A model generated the notes under the pieces. That model had not been told where the DNA came from, searched no databases, and saw nothing but the letters and a program-made list of their open reading frames with translations. Below are positions 40,396 to 50,010 of a stretch of 64,000 nucleotides of DNA, one piece after another. Each line of letters opens with the position of its first letter. Position 1 is the stretch's first letter. The DNA lies in NCBI RefSeq assembly GCF_000196255.1, contig NC_006370.1, forward strand, positions 650,187 through 714,186, read 5' to 3'. Made by a program: the position numbers and the translations under genes. The stretch comes from Photobacterium profundum SS9 (GTDB lineage Bacteria > Pseudomonadota > Gammaproteobacteria > Enterobacterales > Vibrionaceae).

Positions 40396-41727
40396 ATGTA
40401 TTTACCGCAAGAAATAATTAGAAAAAAACGTGATAACGTTGAATTAACTGCTGACGAAATTAACTTCTTCATTCAAGGCATCGCAAAAGAAACGGTGTCT
40501 GAAGGTCAAATTGCTGCGTTTGCAATGGCAATTTACTTTAATGATATGACCATGGATGAGCGTGTAGCACTGACCTGTGCAATGCGCGATTCTGGCATGG
40601 TAATCGACTGGAGCCACATGAACTTTGATGGCCCTATCGTCGACAAACACTCTACCGGTGGTGTGGGTGACGTAACATCTTTGATGCTTGGCCCTATGGT
40701 TGCAGCATGTGGTGGTTTCGTACCAATGATTTCAGGCCGAGGCTTGGGACACACTGGCGGTACGCTAGATAAATTAGAATCGATTCCTGGTTACAATATC
40801 ACTCCTACCAATGACGTATTCGGTCAAGTGACCAAAGATGCAGGTGTGGCGATTATTGGCCAGACAGGCGATCTTGCACCAGCAGATAAGCGTGTGTACG
40901 CCACTCGTGACGTAACAGCAACGGTTGATAATATCTCATTGATCACCGCTTCTATCTTGTCGAAAAAACTGGCTGCGGGCTTAGGCTCTTTGGTTATGGA
41001 TGTGAAAGTAGGTTCGGGCGCATTCATGCCAACTTATGAAGCATCTGAAGACTTGGCGAAATCGATCGTAGCTGTGGCAAATGGTGCTGGCACCAAAACG
41101 ACAGCATTGTTGACTGATATGAACCAAGTATTGGCGTCTACTGCCGGTAATGCTTTGGAAGTACGCGAAGCCGTACAATTCCTCACTGGTGAATACCGTA
41201 ACCCTCGCTTATTTGAAGTGACCATGGCATTGTGTGCTGAAATGCTTGTAAACAGTGGCTTAGCCTCAGATATTGAGCAAGCACGTGAGCAGTTACAAGC
41301 GGTTCTGGATAACGGTAAAGCAGCAACATGCTTCGGCAAAATGGTTGCAGGTTTAGGTGGCCCAGTTGATTTCATGGAAAATTACGACAACTACCTAGAG
41401 AAAGCAGAGATTGCTAAGCCAGTGTTTGCGGAAACAACAGGTTACGCTTACGCCATGGATACCCGTGGTTTAGGTATGGCGGTTGTGGGCATGGGTGGCG
41501 GTCGCCGTGTGGCGAGTGACAGCATTGATTACGCGGTAGGTTTGAGCGACATGATCCGTTTGGGTGATGAAGTGAATACAGATACCGCGTTATGTGTGAT
41601 CCATGCTCGTAGCGAAGCACAGTGGCAAGAAGCGGCAAATGCCGTACGTGCTAATATCACTATTGCTGATGAAAAGCCTGCGCCAACCCCTGACGTTTAC
41701 CGTCGTATTCGCGCTGAAGATATTTAA
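40396..41727 (+). CDS. deoA: Thymidine phosphorylase
   Basis: Phosphorolysis of thymidine and deoxyuridine to base and deoxyribose-1-phosphate. The 443 residues carry the family signature near residue 115 ([20 protein letters not shown]) and the phosphate-binding segment KHSTGGVGD. The ATG at 40396 lies five bases after GGGGA; a TTG at 40384 overlaps this site and is rejected. deoB starts 10 bases downstream. Confidence 0.98.
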   Translation: MYLPQEIIRKKRDNVELTADEINFFIQGIAKETVSEGQIAAFAMAIYFNDMTMDERVALTCAMRDSGMVIDWSHMNFDGPIVDKHSTGGVGDVTSLMLGPMVAACGGFVPMISGRGLGHTGGTLDKLESIPGYNITPTNDVFGQVTKDAGVAIIGQTGDLAPADKRVYATRDVTATVDNISLITASILSKKLAAGLGSLVMDVKVGSGAFMPTYEASEDLAKSIVAVANGAGTKTTALLTDMNQVLASTAGNALEVREAVQFLTGEYRNPRLFEVTMALCAEMLVNSGLASDIEQAREQLQAVLDNGKAATCFGKMVAGLGGPVDFMENYDNYLEKAEIAKPVFAETTGYAYAMDTRGLGMAVVGMGGGRRVASDSIDYAVGLSDMIRLGDEVNTDTALCVIHARSEAQWQEAANAVRANITIADEKPAPTPDVYRRIRAEDI

Positions 41728-41737
41728 TGGAGTTTAA

Positions 41738-42958
41738 ATGAAACGTTCAATTATCCTAGTTCTCGATTCTTTCGGTATCGGCGCAACAGAAGACGCTGTT
41801 GACTTTGGTGACGTAGGTTCAAATACCATGGGTCACATTGCTCAGGCATGTGCACGTGGCGAAGCTGATAACGGTGATCGTAGTGGTCCACTTCACCTAC
41901 CTAACTTAAATAAACTTGGTTTAGGTAAAGCGTGTGAAGAATCTTCTGGCTACTTCCCTGAAGGCTTAGATCCAAACGTTGAAATTACTGGCGCTTACGG
42001 TCACGCAAAAGAATTATCATCAGGCAAAGATACCCCATCGGGTCACTGGGAAATTGCAGGCGTACCCGTATTGTTTGATTGGGGTTACTTCTCTGATCAC
42101 GACAACAGCTTCCCGAAAGAGCTGACAGATCGCATCCTAAAGCGTGCGAACTTACCAGGCTTCTTAGGTAACTGCCATGCATCTGGTACACACGTATTGG
42201 ATGAATTGGGTGAAGAACACATGAAGACGGGCATGCCTATCTTCTATACTTCTGCTGACTCAGTGTTCCAAATTGCATGTCATGAAGAGACGTTTGGTTT
42301 AGATAACTTGTTAACACTGTGCCAAATCGCACGTGAAGAGCTGGAAGATTACAACATTGGTCGTGTAATTGCGCGTCCATTTACAGGTCCAGGTAAAGGG
42401 CAATTTGAACGCACGGGTAACCGTCGTGATTTATCACTTGAGCCACCAGCAACAACAGTACTGCAGAAGTTAGTGGATGAGAAAGGCGGCGACGTTATTT
42501 CTATCGGCAAAATTTCAGATATCTATGCAGGCTGTGGTATCACTAAAAAAGTGAAAGCGAATGGTATTCCTGCTCTGTTTGAAGCAACGCTTGAGCAAAT
42601 TAAACAAGCGGGTGATAACAGCTTAGTCTTTACTAACTTTGTTGATTTCGATTCAGCTTATGGTCACCGTCGTAATGTTGCAGGTTATGCCGCAGCCCTT
42701 GAATACTTTGATAAGCGCTTACCAGAAGTGCTAGAACTGCTTCAAGAAGATGATGTGTTAATTCTGACTGCGGATCATGGTTGTGATCCAACATGGGAAG
42801 GCACAGATCATACGCGTGAGCACATTCCTGTTATCGTAACGGGCCCTAAGATTCCTGCTGGTTCTTTAGGTCGTCGCGAAACATTTGCAGATATTGGTCA
42901 AAGCCTTGCAGAGTATTACGGTACATCTGACATGGAATACGGTAAGTCATTCCTGTAA
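41738..42958 (+). CDS. deoB: Phosphopentomutase
   Basis: Interconverts (deoxy)ribose-1-phosphate and -5-phosphate, linking DeoA and DeoD to DeoC. The 406-residue, Mn-dependent enzyme of the alkaline phosphatase superfamily has the metal-binding start [10 protein letters not shown], the catalytic loop [10 protein letters not shown] (phosphorylated Thr) and late ligands in [20 protein letters not shown]. The start follows TGGAG. A large hairpin lies between it and deoD. Confidence 0.98.
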   Translation: MKRSIILVLDSFGIGATEDAVDFGDVGSNTMGHIAQACARGEADNGDRSGPLHLPNLNKLGLGKACEESSGYFPEGLDPNVEITGAYGHAKELSSGKDTPSGHWEIAGVPVLFDWGYFSDHDNSFPKELTDRILKRANLPGFLGNCHASGTHVLDELGEEHMKTGMPIFYTSADSVFQIACHEETFGLDNLLTLCQIAREELEDYNIGRVIARPFTGPGKGQFERTGNRRDLSLEPPATTVLQKLVDEKGGDVISIGKISDIYAGCGITKKVKANGIPALFEATLEQIKQAGDNSLVFTNFVDFDSAYGHRRNVAGYAAALEYFDKRLPEVLELLQEDDVLILTADHGCDPTWEGTDHTREHIPVIVTGPKIPAGSLGRRETFADIGQSLAEYYGTSDMEYGKSFL

Positions 42959-42982
42959 TTCAGGTTAATGATTTCGCATTTT

Positions 42983-43033
42983 GCTATTTCACTGATTAAG
43001 AGGCTATTTATATTTGCCCCTTAGTGAAATAGC
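42983..43033 (+). promoter_or_regulatory. Large hairpin between deoB and deoD
   Basis: GCTATTTCACT (42983-42993) pairs perfectly with AGTGAAATAGC (43023-43033). After a four-base bulge, AAGAGGC pairs with GCCCCTT with one mismatch. No T run follows, so transcript processing or stabilisation is likelier than termination. Confidence 0.6.
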
Positions 43034-43095
43034 AGCTATTAGTAATGACAGAAAACGCGACTTAGTGTTTATAAAAACGAAATAAGGACACAACT

Positions 43096-43821
43096 ATGGC
43101 TACTCCACATATTAATGCTGAAATGGGTGATTTTGCTGATGTAGTACTGATGCCGGGTGATCCATTACGCGCGAAGTACATTGCAGAAACTTTTCTACAA
43201 GACGTAAAAGAAGTATGTAACGTACGTAGTATGTTTGGTTATACCGGTACTTATAAAGGTCGTAAGATCTCTGTAATGGGTCACGGTATGGGTATCCCTT
43301 CTTGCTCTATCTACGCGACAGAGTTAATCAAAGACTTTGGCGTTAAGAAAATTATCCGTGTGGGTAGCTGTGGTGCAGTACGTGATGACGTGAAACTACG
43401 TGATGTAGTGATCGGCATGGGCGCATCAACAGACTCTAAAGTAAACCGTATCCGTTTTGGCGGCCACGATTTTGCTGCGATTGCTGATTTCGGTATGGTA
43501 CAAAATGCCGTTGATGCCGCAAAAGCAAAAGGTATCCCTGTTAAAGTGGGTAATATCTTCTCTGCTGATCTGTTCTACAATCCTGACTTTGAATTTTTCA
43601 AAACGATGGATAAGTACGGCATCGTAGGCGTAGAAATGGAAGCGGCTGGTATCTACGGTGTTGCTGCTGAATTTGGTGCTAAAGCACTGACTATCTGTAC
43701 TGTTTCAGACCACATTCTTCGTGGTGAAGCGACAACATCTGAAGAGCGTCAACTAACGTTCAATGAGATGATGGAAATCGCACTTGAATCTGTATTGCTA
43801 GGTGATGCAGACGAAGCATAA
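43096..43821 (+). CDS. deoD: Purine nucleoside phosphorylase
   Basis: Phosphorolysis of purine (deoxy)nucleosides. The 241-residue hexameric-type enzyme has [15 protein letters not shown] (phosphate site), [24 protein letters not shown], the base-binding region with [12 protein letters not shown], and the catalytic Asp in TVSDHIL. An AAGGA site precedes the ATG. It ends the deo operon, followed by a strong terminator. Confidence 0.98.
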   Translation: MATPHINAEMGDFADVVLMPGDPLRAKYIAETFLQDVKEVCNVRSMFGYTGTYKGRKISVMGHGMGIPSCSIYATELIKDFGVKKIIRVGSCGAVRDDVKLRDVVIGMGASTDSKVNRIRFGGHDFAAIADFGMVQNAVDAAKAKGIPVKVGNIFSADLFYNPDFEFFKTMDKYGIVGVEMEAAGIYGVAAEFGAKALTICTVSDHILRGEATTSEERQLTFNEMMEIALESVLLGDADEA

Positions 43822-43854
43822 TTTATCGATGATTCGATAACATTAAGCCAGATA

Positions 43855-43886
43855 TAAAAAAGACGACCACAAGGTCGTCTTTTTTT
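43855..43886. terminator. Bidirectional terminator between deoD and ytjB
   Basis: AGACGACC and GGTCGTCT pair around ACAA, flanked by A and T runs. A smaller perfect hairpin TTATCGA/TCGATAA (43823-43840) precedes it. Confidence 0.92.
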
Positions 43887-43895
43887 GTTTGATTA

Positions 43896-44507
43896 TCAAT
43901 CTTTCGCATTGGCCGTCAGTAAGAATGGGAAGTGCCAGATGTCTTTACGACGTCCGAAGGTGTAAGCCAGCAAGAAGCCGATAAGTAATGCGGCGATAAT
44001 GAGCCCTCGAACAATGCTGGTCATTTCTTCTATCTGGTTATTGGCATTCTCGAGCAACTTACCGTGTTCCAGTGTAATGCGCATAAAACCAATAATGTTA
44101 TCGCCAGAAAAAATGGGTTCCACAATTTGTTGGCGCCCAAAGCTTGCTATCGCTAAGGGTGTCGATAGCCCAGTGACTTGCTCAAGTGGCATGGCCTCTT
44201 CAGTTTTCGCCAGGGTAATGCCTTCTAAATCATAGATACTGGCATCTAAAATTAAGGCTTCTTGCGAGACTTGCTGAACAAGGGCTTTTAATTTGTCTTG
44301 GTTATTATCGACAACATCTTTTGAAGCACTCTCGGCGGCTTGACGAACAACTAGGCGAGATAATGACTGTGTTTGTTCACTGAGCACCTCGTAGTTGCGT
44401 ATATTCACATCAGAGCCATACTCCAGCATGGCAACTAAACCACCTAGGCTGAAAACTAAGACAAATAATTGCCATGTTTGCTGTAATCGTGTTTTTTTAA
44501 CTTTCAT
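43896..44507 (-). CDS. ytjB: YtjB/Smp family inner-membrane protein
   Basis: A 203-residue membrane protein with one helix near residues 12-32, a periplasmic domain of about 130 residues, and a second helix near 165-185 (GLIIAALLIGFLLAYTFG). It matches the YtjB/Smp (SMP_2) family, encoded divergently from serB in E. coli as here. The periplasmic part (LDASIYDLEGITLAK, SGDNIIGFMRITL) looks like a sensor-type fold, but no signalling domain follows. Function unknown. The ATG at 44507 is preferred to a TTG at 44516. Confidence 0.85.
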   Translation of the reverse strand: MKVKKTRLQQTWQLFVLVFSLGGLVAMLEYGSDVNIRNYEVLSEQTQSLSRLVVRQAAESASKDVVDNNQDKLKALVQQVSQEALILDASIYDLEGITLAKTEEAMPLEQVTGLSTPLAIASFGRQQIVEPIFSGDNIIGFMRITLEHGKLLENANNQIEEMTSIVRGLIIAALLIGFLLAYTFGRRKDIWHFPFLLTANAKD

Positions 44508-44650
44508 AATAACCAACGTAATTCAGTTATAAGCTTGGTAGAGTAGGCGTATATTGTCTTATTCTACACTGCAAAATCAAACGATTGCCATATTGGGGCT
44601 TGCCCAAACAAATTGCAATAGGGTACTTTTATAGTAACAGCAAAGAGCAA

Positions 44651-44754
44651 CTTGGGCGTGAAAGCGTTATAAATGACTATAATAGAATGTAATTGCGTAT
44701 AGCGTGTCATTATAAATTGTATGTGATTATGAATAAATCACAGTCACGCCCAAG
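44651..44754. repeat. Nested inverted repeat in the ytjB-serB divergent region
   Basis: CTTGGGCGTGA (44651-44661) and TCACGCCCAAG (44744-44754) form a perfect 11-bp outer repeat; TATAAATGAC and GTCATTATA form an imperfect inner one. TATAAT at 44679-44684 lies between the arms and may be the serB -10. Confidence 0.6.
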
Positions 44755-44779
44755 CTGTTTTTGAATTAAATGGATAGAA

Positions 44780-45751
44780 ATGAACATGGATGAACAACCA
44801 CTGCTTAAAATTAAAAAACACACTTCGCTTCACAAGCGTTTTCCTCAAATATTGACGGTACCTAATTTAGCCAAGCAGAAAGCATCATGGTTGTTGTATG
44901 GTCGGCATATTACTGAGCTTGATGTCTATAAGATTGGAGACAGTGCAGGACAAGCGCTGGATATTGTCGCAGCATGGAAAGTGGGTTCATACGATGCATT
45001 GTTGATTGGGAACGAATTAACCGATGCGTTTGCAGCGGCTGTAGTTAGTCAAAAGTTAGATTTTTCTCGTACTGCCGATTTACCCGACCTACTTGAGCCT
45101 GGGCTGATAGTGATGGATATGGATTCCACCGCGATTCAAATCGAATGTATTGATGAAATCGCTGTTTTGGCTGGGGTTGGCGAGCAAGTTGCAGAGGTAA
45201 CAGAACGTGCAATGCAGGGCGAATTAGATTTTGAGCAAAGCCTTCGTCAGCGTGTTGGGGCTTTAAAAGGTTCGGATGAATCGATTCTTGAGACCGTTCG
45301 TTCAACATTACCCATGATGCCTGAGCTGCGAGAGTTGGTGGCGACATTGCATGGATATGGTTGGAAAGTCGCCATTGCATCGGGTGGATTTACCTATTTC
45401 TCTGATTACTTAAAAGATGAATTGCACTTAGTTCATGCTCAATCGAATACGTTAGAAATTGTGGACGGCAAGCTAACCGGTAAAGTGTTAGGTGATGTCG
45501 TCGATGCGCAAGCAAAAGCCGATATTCTGTATGAACTTGCTGATGAATATGATATTGAACCGCACAATACGGTTGCTGTTGGTGATGGCGCGAATGATTT
45601 GGTGATGATGGCAGCTGCTGGGCTGGGAATTGCCTATCATGCGAAACCAAAAGTCGAAGCAGATGCGCCTGTTGCTATTCGTCATGCAGATTTAGGTGGG
45701 GTGCTTTGTATCTTATCCGCATCGTTAATGCCACAAAATGTGAGTTGGTAG
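44780..45751 (+). CDS. serB: Phosphoserine phosphatase
   Basis: Last step of serine synthesis: hydrolysis of O-phosphoserine. The 323 residues match E. coli in length. The N-terminal 100 residues are the regulatory-like extension of gammaproteobacterial SerB; the HAD phosphatase follows with DMDST (nucleophile Asp113, acid Asp115), SGGFTYF, and VGDGANDLVMM. An alternative ATG two codons on cannot be excluded. Confidence 0.97.
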   Translation: MNMDEQPLLKIKKHTSLHKRFPQILTVPNLAKQKASWLLYGRHITELDVYKIGDSAGQALDIVAAWKVGSYDALLIGNELTDAFAAAVVSQKLDFSRTADLPDLLEPGLIVMDMDSTAIQIECIDEIAVLAGVGEQVAEVTERAMQGELDFEQSLRQRVGALKGSDESILETVRSTLPMMPELRELVATLHGYGWKVAIASGGFTYFSDYLKDELHLVHAQSNTLEIVDGKLTGKVLGDVVDAQAKADILYELADEYDIEPHNTVAVGDGANDLVMMAAAGLGIAYHAKPKVEADAPVAIRHADLGGVLCILSASLMPQNVSW

Positions 45752-45853
45752 CAATACCCATCTAGACAAATATCTGACCATTTAGTTAATTTCTTAATGG
45801 CCATTACCGCTATCTTTGCGTATTACTGCATTAACTATTAAGTACGAATAAAT

Positions 45854-45893
45854 AAAAAAGGACCATGAACTGTCATAATCATGGTCCTTTTTT
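45854..45893. terminator. Bidirectional terminator after serB
   Basis: AAAAAAGGACCATGA pairs with TCATGGTCCTTTTTT around a 10-base loop. It serves serB and the convergent PilZ gene. Confidence 0.92.
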
Positions 45894-45925
45894 GTTCTAT
45901 GTCTAATACGGCTGGGGCTAGCGTC

Positions 45926-48277
45926 TTAATTAATTTCGAGTCTAACCAGCACTTCATCCGTAATATCGAACATCTCACCACTGCCAATTAATGACGTAAA
46001 CTCGACTTCTAATGCGCGTGCACGGTGCATCGTTAAGCGTGCCAACTGCCCTAACTCTTCACCAATTAATGCCGTCATTGGATTTAAAACGGGTACGGCA
46101 GTGATACGAATTGCAATGAACTCACCTTGCTGGCGGGCTTTTTTGACAAAGTTGATTCGTTGCTCTAAATCATCAAACTCATCTAACAATTTACTTTCAA
46201 TATGCTGAATCGAATCACCTTGCCGTTGAACCCAAAGGTAAATTTCATGCACAAATGGTTGACGAACTTCAACTGGACGCATGGTTTCAGCCAGCATTCG
46301 TTGTACCCGATGTTTAAAAATAGGTTGTAACGAAAACCCCTTGCCGTCTGCGAATTGATTAAACAACTTCGCGAGGGCGGGTAATGGGAAATTACACCCA
46401 ATCGCTTTTACGGTGACTTTGTGATTAATCTTTTCAGCAAAATAAGGCACACAATTAAGGCGTGTTAGTAGCATTTGGTGCATGGCTAATAATAGTGGGC
46501 CTTTGGGTAAGGTCTCTTTAGATAAAAGCAGTTTTTTTTCATTATGATTGATTAATCGTCGTAAAAAATGCTCGCCTTTTAGAGCGTCTTCACCACTGCC
46601 AGACGTTAATTGAATGTTAAGACAGTCTGGACTAATTCTAATGATGCGGTAAGGCATTTTATCTAATGATGAATTTGTATCTAACTTGTGTAGCTGGGTA
46701 AATTTAATAATGACACTGTCGTCTTTCTTCGCGGCTAGTGGCTGTGCAAGACTGAGGTTTAACCCGCGAGTGGAGAAATCGATAGAAGCCCCAAGTACAT
46801 TACCGAGCTCTGGGTGTTGGATCTCTACTGGGGTTTTAAATTTAAAACGATCTTCACTTCGCTGTGGTTTGGGATCGAAAAATACGCCTTTTGCTTGGCA
46901 AATAGGATCGCGTTGGTGTCTAAACACATGCAAGGCTTTGGCGGGTAATTGCGATTTAATGCTTAATCTGTAATCTTGCTGTGCTTGGTCATTGGTTAGG
47001 TTTTGCATGACCCCGATATGCGTTAAATGCTGGAATTGTTCCACCATTTCAGGTGCAACATCTTGCAGACGTTCTAGATCATCCGATCTGATTGGGTATA
47101 CCGTTATACGGGTGACTCGCCAGCTTTTACGCGTTGCCCCTATTTGCCAAAAGAGCTGTCGTTGTTCTTGATTCATCTCTGGCAGTGCTGCAGAGTAGAA
47201 AAATTTCTTATGATTATGCTCGTGGTAAAAGCTGTAAATCAGAGTGCTACATTGCTTTAACCCTGCTTTGCCAAGGGTTGCCATCCGTACTTCTGACAGA
47301 AGGTGGTTGATAACGGGCTGGTTGCGTTCGTCGTGCCAATCTTCCCAAATATTTTGATTATGCTCGGTTAACAGGCTGTATTTTAGTTCCGCGCCAGAGA
47401 AAAATAATGGCAAGCTGGCGGTATGTTTTAAGAAGCAATGCTCATAGCCTTTGGTTCGGGCTTGAATCACTTTGTCTTCATGATTATTTCGAGAGCGGCT
47501 CGTGTTCAGATTTTGATTCAGCTTGATGGTGTCTTTCATTACTTGGTTATCACCCAGTAGCGTTAAGCGTAACCATTTGAAGCTGTCGTTATCTTTATTA
47601 TCATCAATGCCAAGAATGCGGTATTCAATGTCTTTCGCAAGGCGAGCATCATGACATTTTTCTGCCAACACTGGAAAACTGGCTTTCACCGTTTGACCTA
47701 GATTATATTTAAAGGCCGATGGCACTTTAAATTTAGCCCCTGAATAGGAGAGATCAGACGTCACCCCATGCACGGCTTGACCAAAAGGAAGACGCAGATT
47801 CACTTGCGTCGATATTTGTAAACGGTTTTCTTCACGTGTTAAATAATGACCAAAACGGATCAGATTGGCATCAAATTGCGTATCTGGTTTTGTTTTTTCG
47901 ATGGTTTGTGGTTTGAGTTTTTCTTGATGATGCAGCACGCGAAAGTTATTACGAGTATTGATTAAAGCTTCATATAATCCGACCCGAAATTTGCCACCGT
48001 ATATTTTTATACGTTTGTGATAAGTGTTGATCGCGACATCATCTAACCAATGGGTGAGACCGTGAAGATCGTACGGGCGGCATTCTCCTTTTACTCGACC
48101 GCGAAGATCAACAATCTGCTGGCAAGGTGCCATCATACGCTTTATTTCGAGTTTGAGCTGAAGGCGGGTTGGGCCTGTTTCCTCATACGTTAGCATTAAA
48201 AAGACATCGTCGAAGTCTTCACTATCGTAAACGGGGATGAGTTGCTCGATTAGTCCTTTATATTCGTCCAGTAACAT
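45926..48277 (-). CDS. Large protein with two PilZ domains (c-di-GMP receptor candidate)
   Basis: About 783 residues, with no membrane segment or signal peptide. Numbered from a TTG at 48328, two PilZ motif sets are complete: RxxxR at 165-169 (REENR) with DLSYSG at 192-197, and RSEDR at 490-494 with DFSTRG at 517-522. Both can in principle bind cyclic di-GMP. The other regions (1-150, 270-480, 560-800) have no domain I recognise. V. cholerae has a comparable large PilZ protein (I believe PlzC, VC2344) in the same place beside serB and radA. The start is uncertain: ATG 48277 is used because the TTG at 48328 is the only upstream alternative and neither has a clear ribosome-binding site. Divergent from radA. 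Confidence 0.85.
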   Translation of the reverse strand: MLLDEYKGLIEQLIPVYDSEDFDDVFLMLTYEETGPTRLQLKLEIKRMMAPCQQIVDLRGRVKGECRPYDLHGLTHWLDDVAINTYHKRIKIYGGKFRVGLYEALINTRNNFRVLHHQEKLKPQTIEKTKPDTQFDANLIRFGHYLTREENRLQISTQVNLRLPFGQAVHGVTSDLSYSGAKFKVPSAFKYNLGQTVKASFPVLAEKCHDARLAKDIEYRILGIDDNKDNDSFKWLRLTLLGDNQVMKDTIKLNQNLNTSRSRNNHEDKVIQARTKGYEHCFLKHTASLPLFFSGAELKYSLLTEHNQNIWEDWHDERNQPVINHLLSEVRMATLGKAGLKQCSTLIYSFYHEHNHKKFFYSAALPEMNQEQRQLFWQIGATRKSWRVTRITVYPIRSDDLERLQDVAPEMVEQFQHLTHIGVMQNLTNDQAQQDYRLSIKSQLPAKALHVFRHQRDPICQAKGVFFDPKPQRSEDRFKFKTPVEIQHPELGNVLGASIDFSTRGLNLSLAQPLAAKKDDSVIIKFTQLHKLDTNSSLDKMPYRIIRISPDCLNIQLTSGSGEDALKGEHFLRRLINHNEKKLLLSKETLPKGPLLLAMHQMLLTRLNCVPYFAEKINHKVTVKAIGCNFPLPALAKLFNQFADGKGFSLQPIFKHRVQRMLAETMRPVEVRQPFVHEIYLWVQRQGDSIQHIESKLLDEFDDLEQRINFVKKARQQGEFIAIRITAVPVLNPMTALIGEELGQLARLTMHRARALEVEFTSLIGSGEMFDITDEVLVRLEIN

Positions 48278-48423
48278 CTTATTTTCTGATACATTACTTG
48301 TGCTTCTATTATCTGCATTTTGCAGCAAATCTTAAGTGTGTAGTGAGATTAATCGATTAAAAACGTCTTTTAGCCGTAATTTCGATAAATATTGAGTGTT
48401 TGATCAATAAATTAGGATACAAA

Positions 48424-49803
48424 ATGGCAAAAGTGAAGCGCGCTTATGTGTGTAGTGACTGTGGGGCTGACTTTCCTCGTTGGCAAGGACAATGCAGCGC
48501 ATGTGCCGCATGGAATACTATTACAGAGTTTACGGTCCCTAAAACAAAAGCAGCGATAGGCTCTGTTGGTGCTGCAACCAGCTATGCAGGTGCTTCAACC
48601 AAAGTACAGAAATTGTCTGAAGTCGAAAACAAAGATTTACCGCGTTTTAGTTCAGGTATTGGTGAGTTTGATCGCGTGTTAGGTGGCGGTATTGTACCGG
48701 GGTCAGTATTACTCTTGTGTGGTGATCCGGGGGCAGGTAAATCAACCTTACTATTGCAAAGTATTGGGGCGGTAGCAGCAATAAAATCGGCATTGTATGT
48801 GTCTGGTGAAGAATCTATTCATCAGATCTCTCAACGCGCAGAACGATTAAAAACCCAAAACATTGATAAAATTAATGTTGTCGCTGAAACGTCTGTTGAG
48901 CAAGTATTGCATTTAGTGACTCAACTGAAAGCTGAATTCGTTATTATTGATTCGATTCAAACCATGACGGTCGCACATAATGATTCAGCGGCAGGTAGCC
49001 CAAGCCAAGTCAAAGAATCTGCGGCAGCCTTAACGCGTTTTGCCAAGACGGAAGGCGTCACCTTCTTAATGATTGGCCATATTAATAAAGATTCGAATGT
49101 TGCAGGCCCTATGCAGTTAATCCACATTGTGGACGGATTGTTTGCTTTATCTTCGACATCAGATGAAAAGTTTCGCGTATTACGTACTTCTAAAAACCGT
49201 TTTGGTGCCGATTCAGAATCGTGCTTCTTTGCAATGACCGAACAAGGCATGAAGCAGGTTAAAAATCCTTCGGCTATTTTCTTGAGTCGTTCTAATAAGA
49301 ACCATGCAGGTTCAGCCTGTACGACGTTGTGGGAAGGTTCTCGGCCATTGTTGGTGGAAATCCAAGCATTGTGTAATAACTCAGTGACAGAGAACCCTCG
49401 TCGCTTATCGGTTGGTTATGACTCTAACCGTTTAGCCATGTTGATTGCCGTATTAGCTCGGCATGGTGGTGTGATGTTGTCAGACATGGATATCTTCGTG
49501 AACTGTGTCGGCGGCATTAAGATTGAAGAAACTGCTGCTGACTTGGCAGTATTGTTGTCTATCTTCTCGAGTTTCAAGAATCAGCCAATTCCACAGGATG
49601 TGCTAGTGTTTGGTGAAATCGGTTTGAATGCTGATATTCGCCCAGCAGCTAATGGCATGGAACGTATTCGGGAAGCGGCTAAGCAGGGCTTTACACGCGC
49701 GATTGTACCGAAGGCGAATGCAAGCCGAAAAATTAACGGTATTGAAATTATTGCGGTAGAAGATTTGCAAGAAGCGTTAGAAGCGTTTGATCGAGTGTCT
49801 TAG
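48424..49803 (+). CDS. radA: DNA repair protein RadA
   Basis: A RecA-like ATPase (Sms) that promotes branch migration in recombination intermediates. The 459 residues show, in order, the N-terminal C4 zinc finger (CSDCGADFPRWQGQCSAC), Walker A GDPGAGKST, Walker B VIIDSIQT, the RadA-specific KNRFG motif, and a Lon-like C-terminal domain (SVTENPRRLSVGYDSNRLAML). The ATG at 48424 is six bases after AGGA; the longer frame from 48400 has no such site. Confidence 0.97.
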   Translation: MAKVKRAYVCSDCGADFPRWQGQCSACAAWNTITEFTVPKTKAAIGSVGAATSYAGASTKVQKLSEVENKDLPRFSSGIGEFDRVLGGGIVPGSVLLLCGDPGAGKSTLLLQSIGAVAAIKSALYVSGEESIHQISQRAERLKTQNIDKINVVAETSVEQVLHLVTQLKAEFVIIDSIQTMTVAHNDSAAGSPSQVKESAAALTRFAKTEGVTFLMIGHINKDSNVAGPMQLIHIVDGLFALSSTSDEKFRVLRTSKNRFGADSESCFFAMTEQGMKQVKNPSAIFLSRSNKNHAGSACTTLWEGSRPLLVEIQALCNNSVTENPRRLSVGYDSNRLAMLIAVLARHGGVMLSDMDIFVNCVGGIKIEETAADLAVLLSIFSSFKNQPIPQDVLVFGEIGLNADIRPAANGMERIREAAKQGFTRAIVPKANASRKINGIEIIAVEDLQEALEAFDRVS

Positions 49804-49876
49804 GTTATCTGATGCCGCTGCGAGTAATATGGCTTGATAAGGGTTCATCGATAATGACTTATTGATAATCGATGAA

Positions 49877-49908
49877 CAAAAAACGAGAGCATCTGCTCTC
49901 GTTTTTTT
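49877..49908 (+). terminator. Terminator after radA
   Basis: CGAGAGC and GCTCTCG pair around ATCT with flanking A and T runs. Confidence 0.9.
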
Positions 49909-49944
49909 ATCTGTTTTTTTGAGGGCGATAATGATCAACCTGTT

Positions 49945-50001
49945 TATACCAATTCCATTAACTCTCGCTGAACTGATCAGATAATTAAAGGATTTGGTAT
50001 T
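49945..50001. repeat. Short imperfect inverted repeat between radA and the M23 gene
   Basis: TATACCAATTCC at the left and GGATTTGGTATTA at the right are imperfect inverted copies around about 30 bases. It ends 10 bases before the stop of the convergent M23 peptidase gene. It looks like a small palindromic or MITE-derived unit; only this copy is in the window. Confidence 0.4.
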
Positions 50002-50010
50002 AGCATTACC

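Noticed and set aside
45756..45850. Further copy of the MITE-like repeat after serB (AATACCC)
   Set aside because: Only the first bases resemble the end of the element; the match does not continue.
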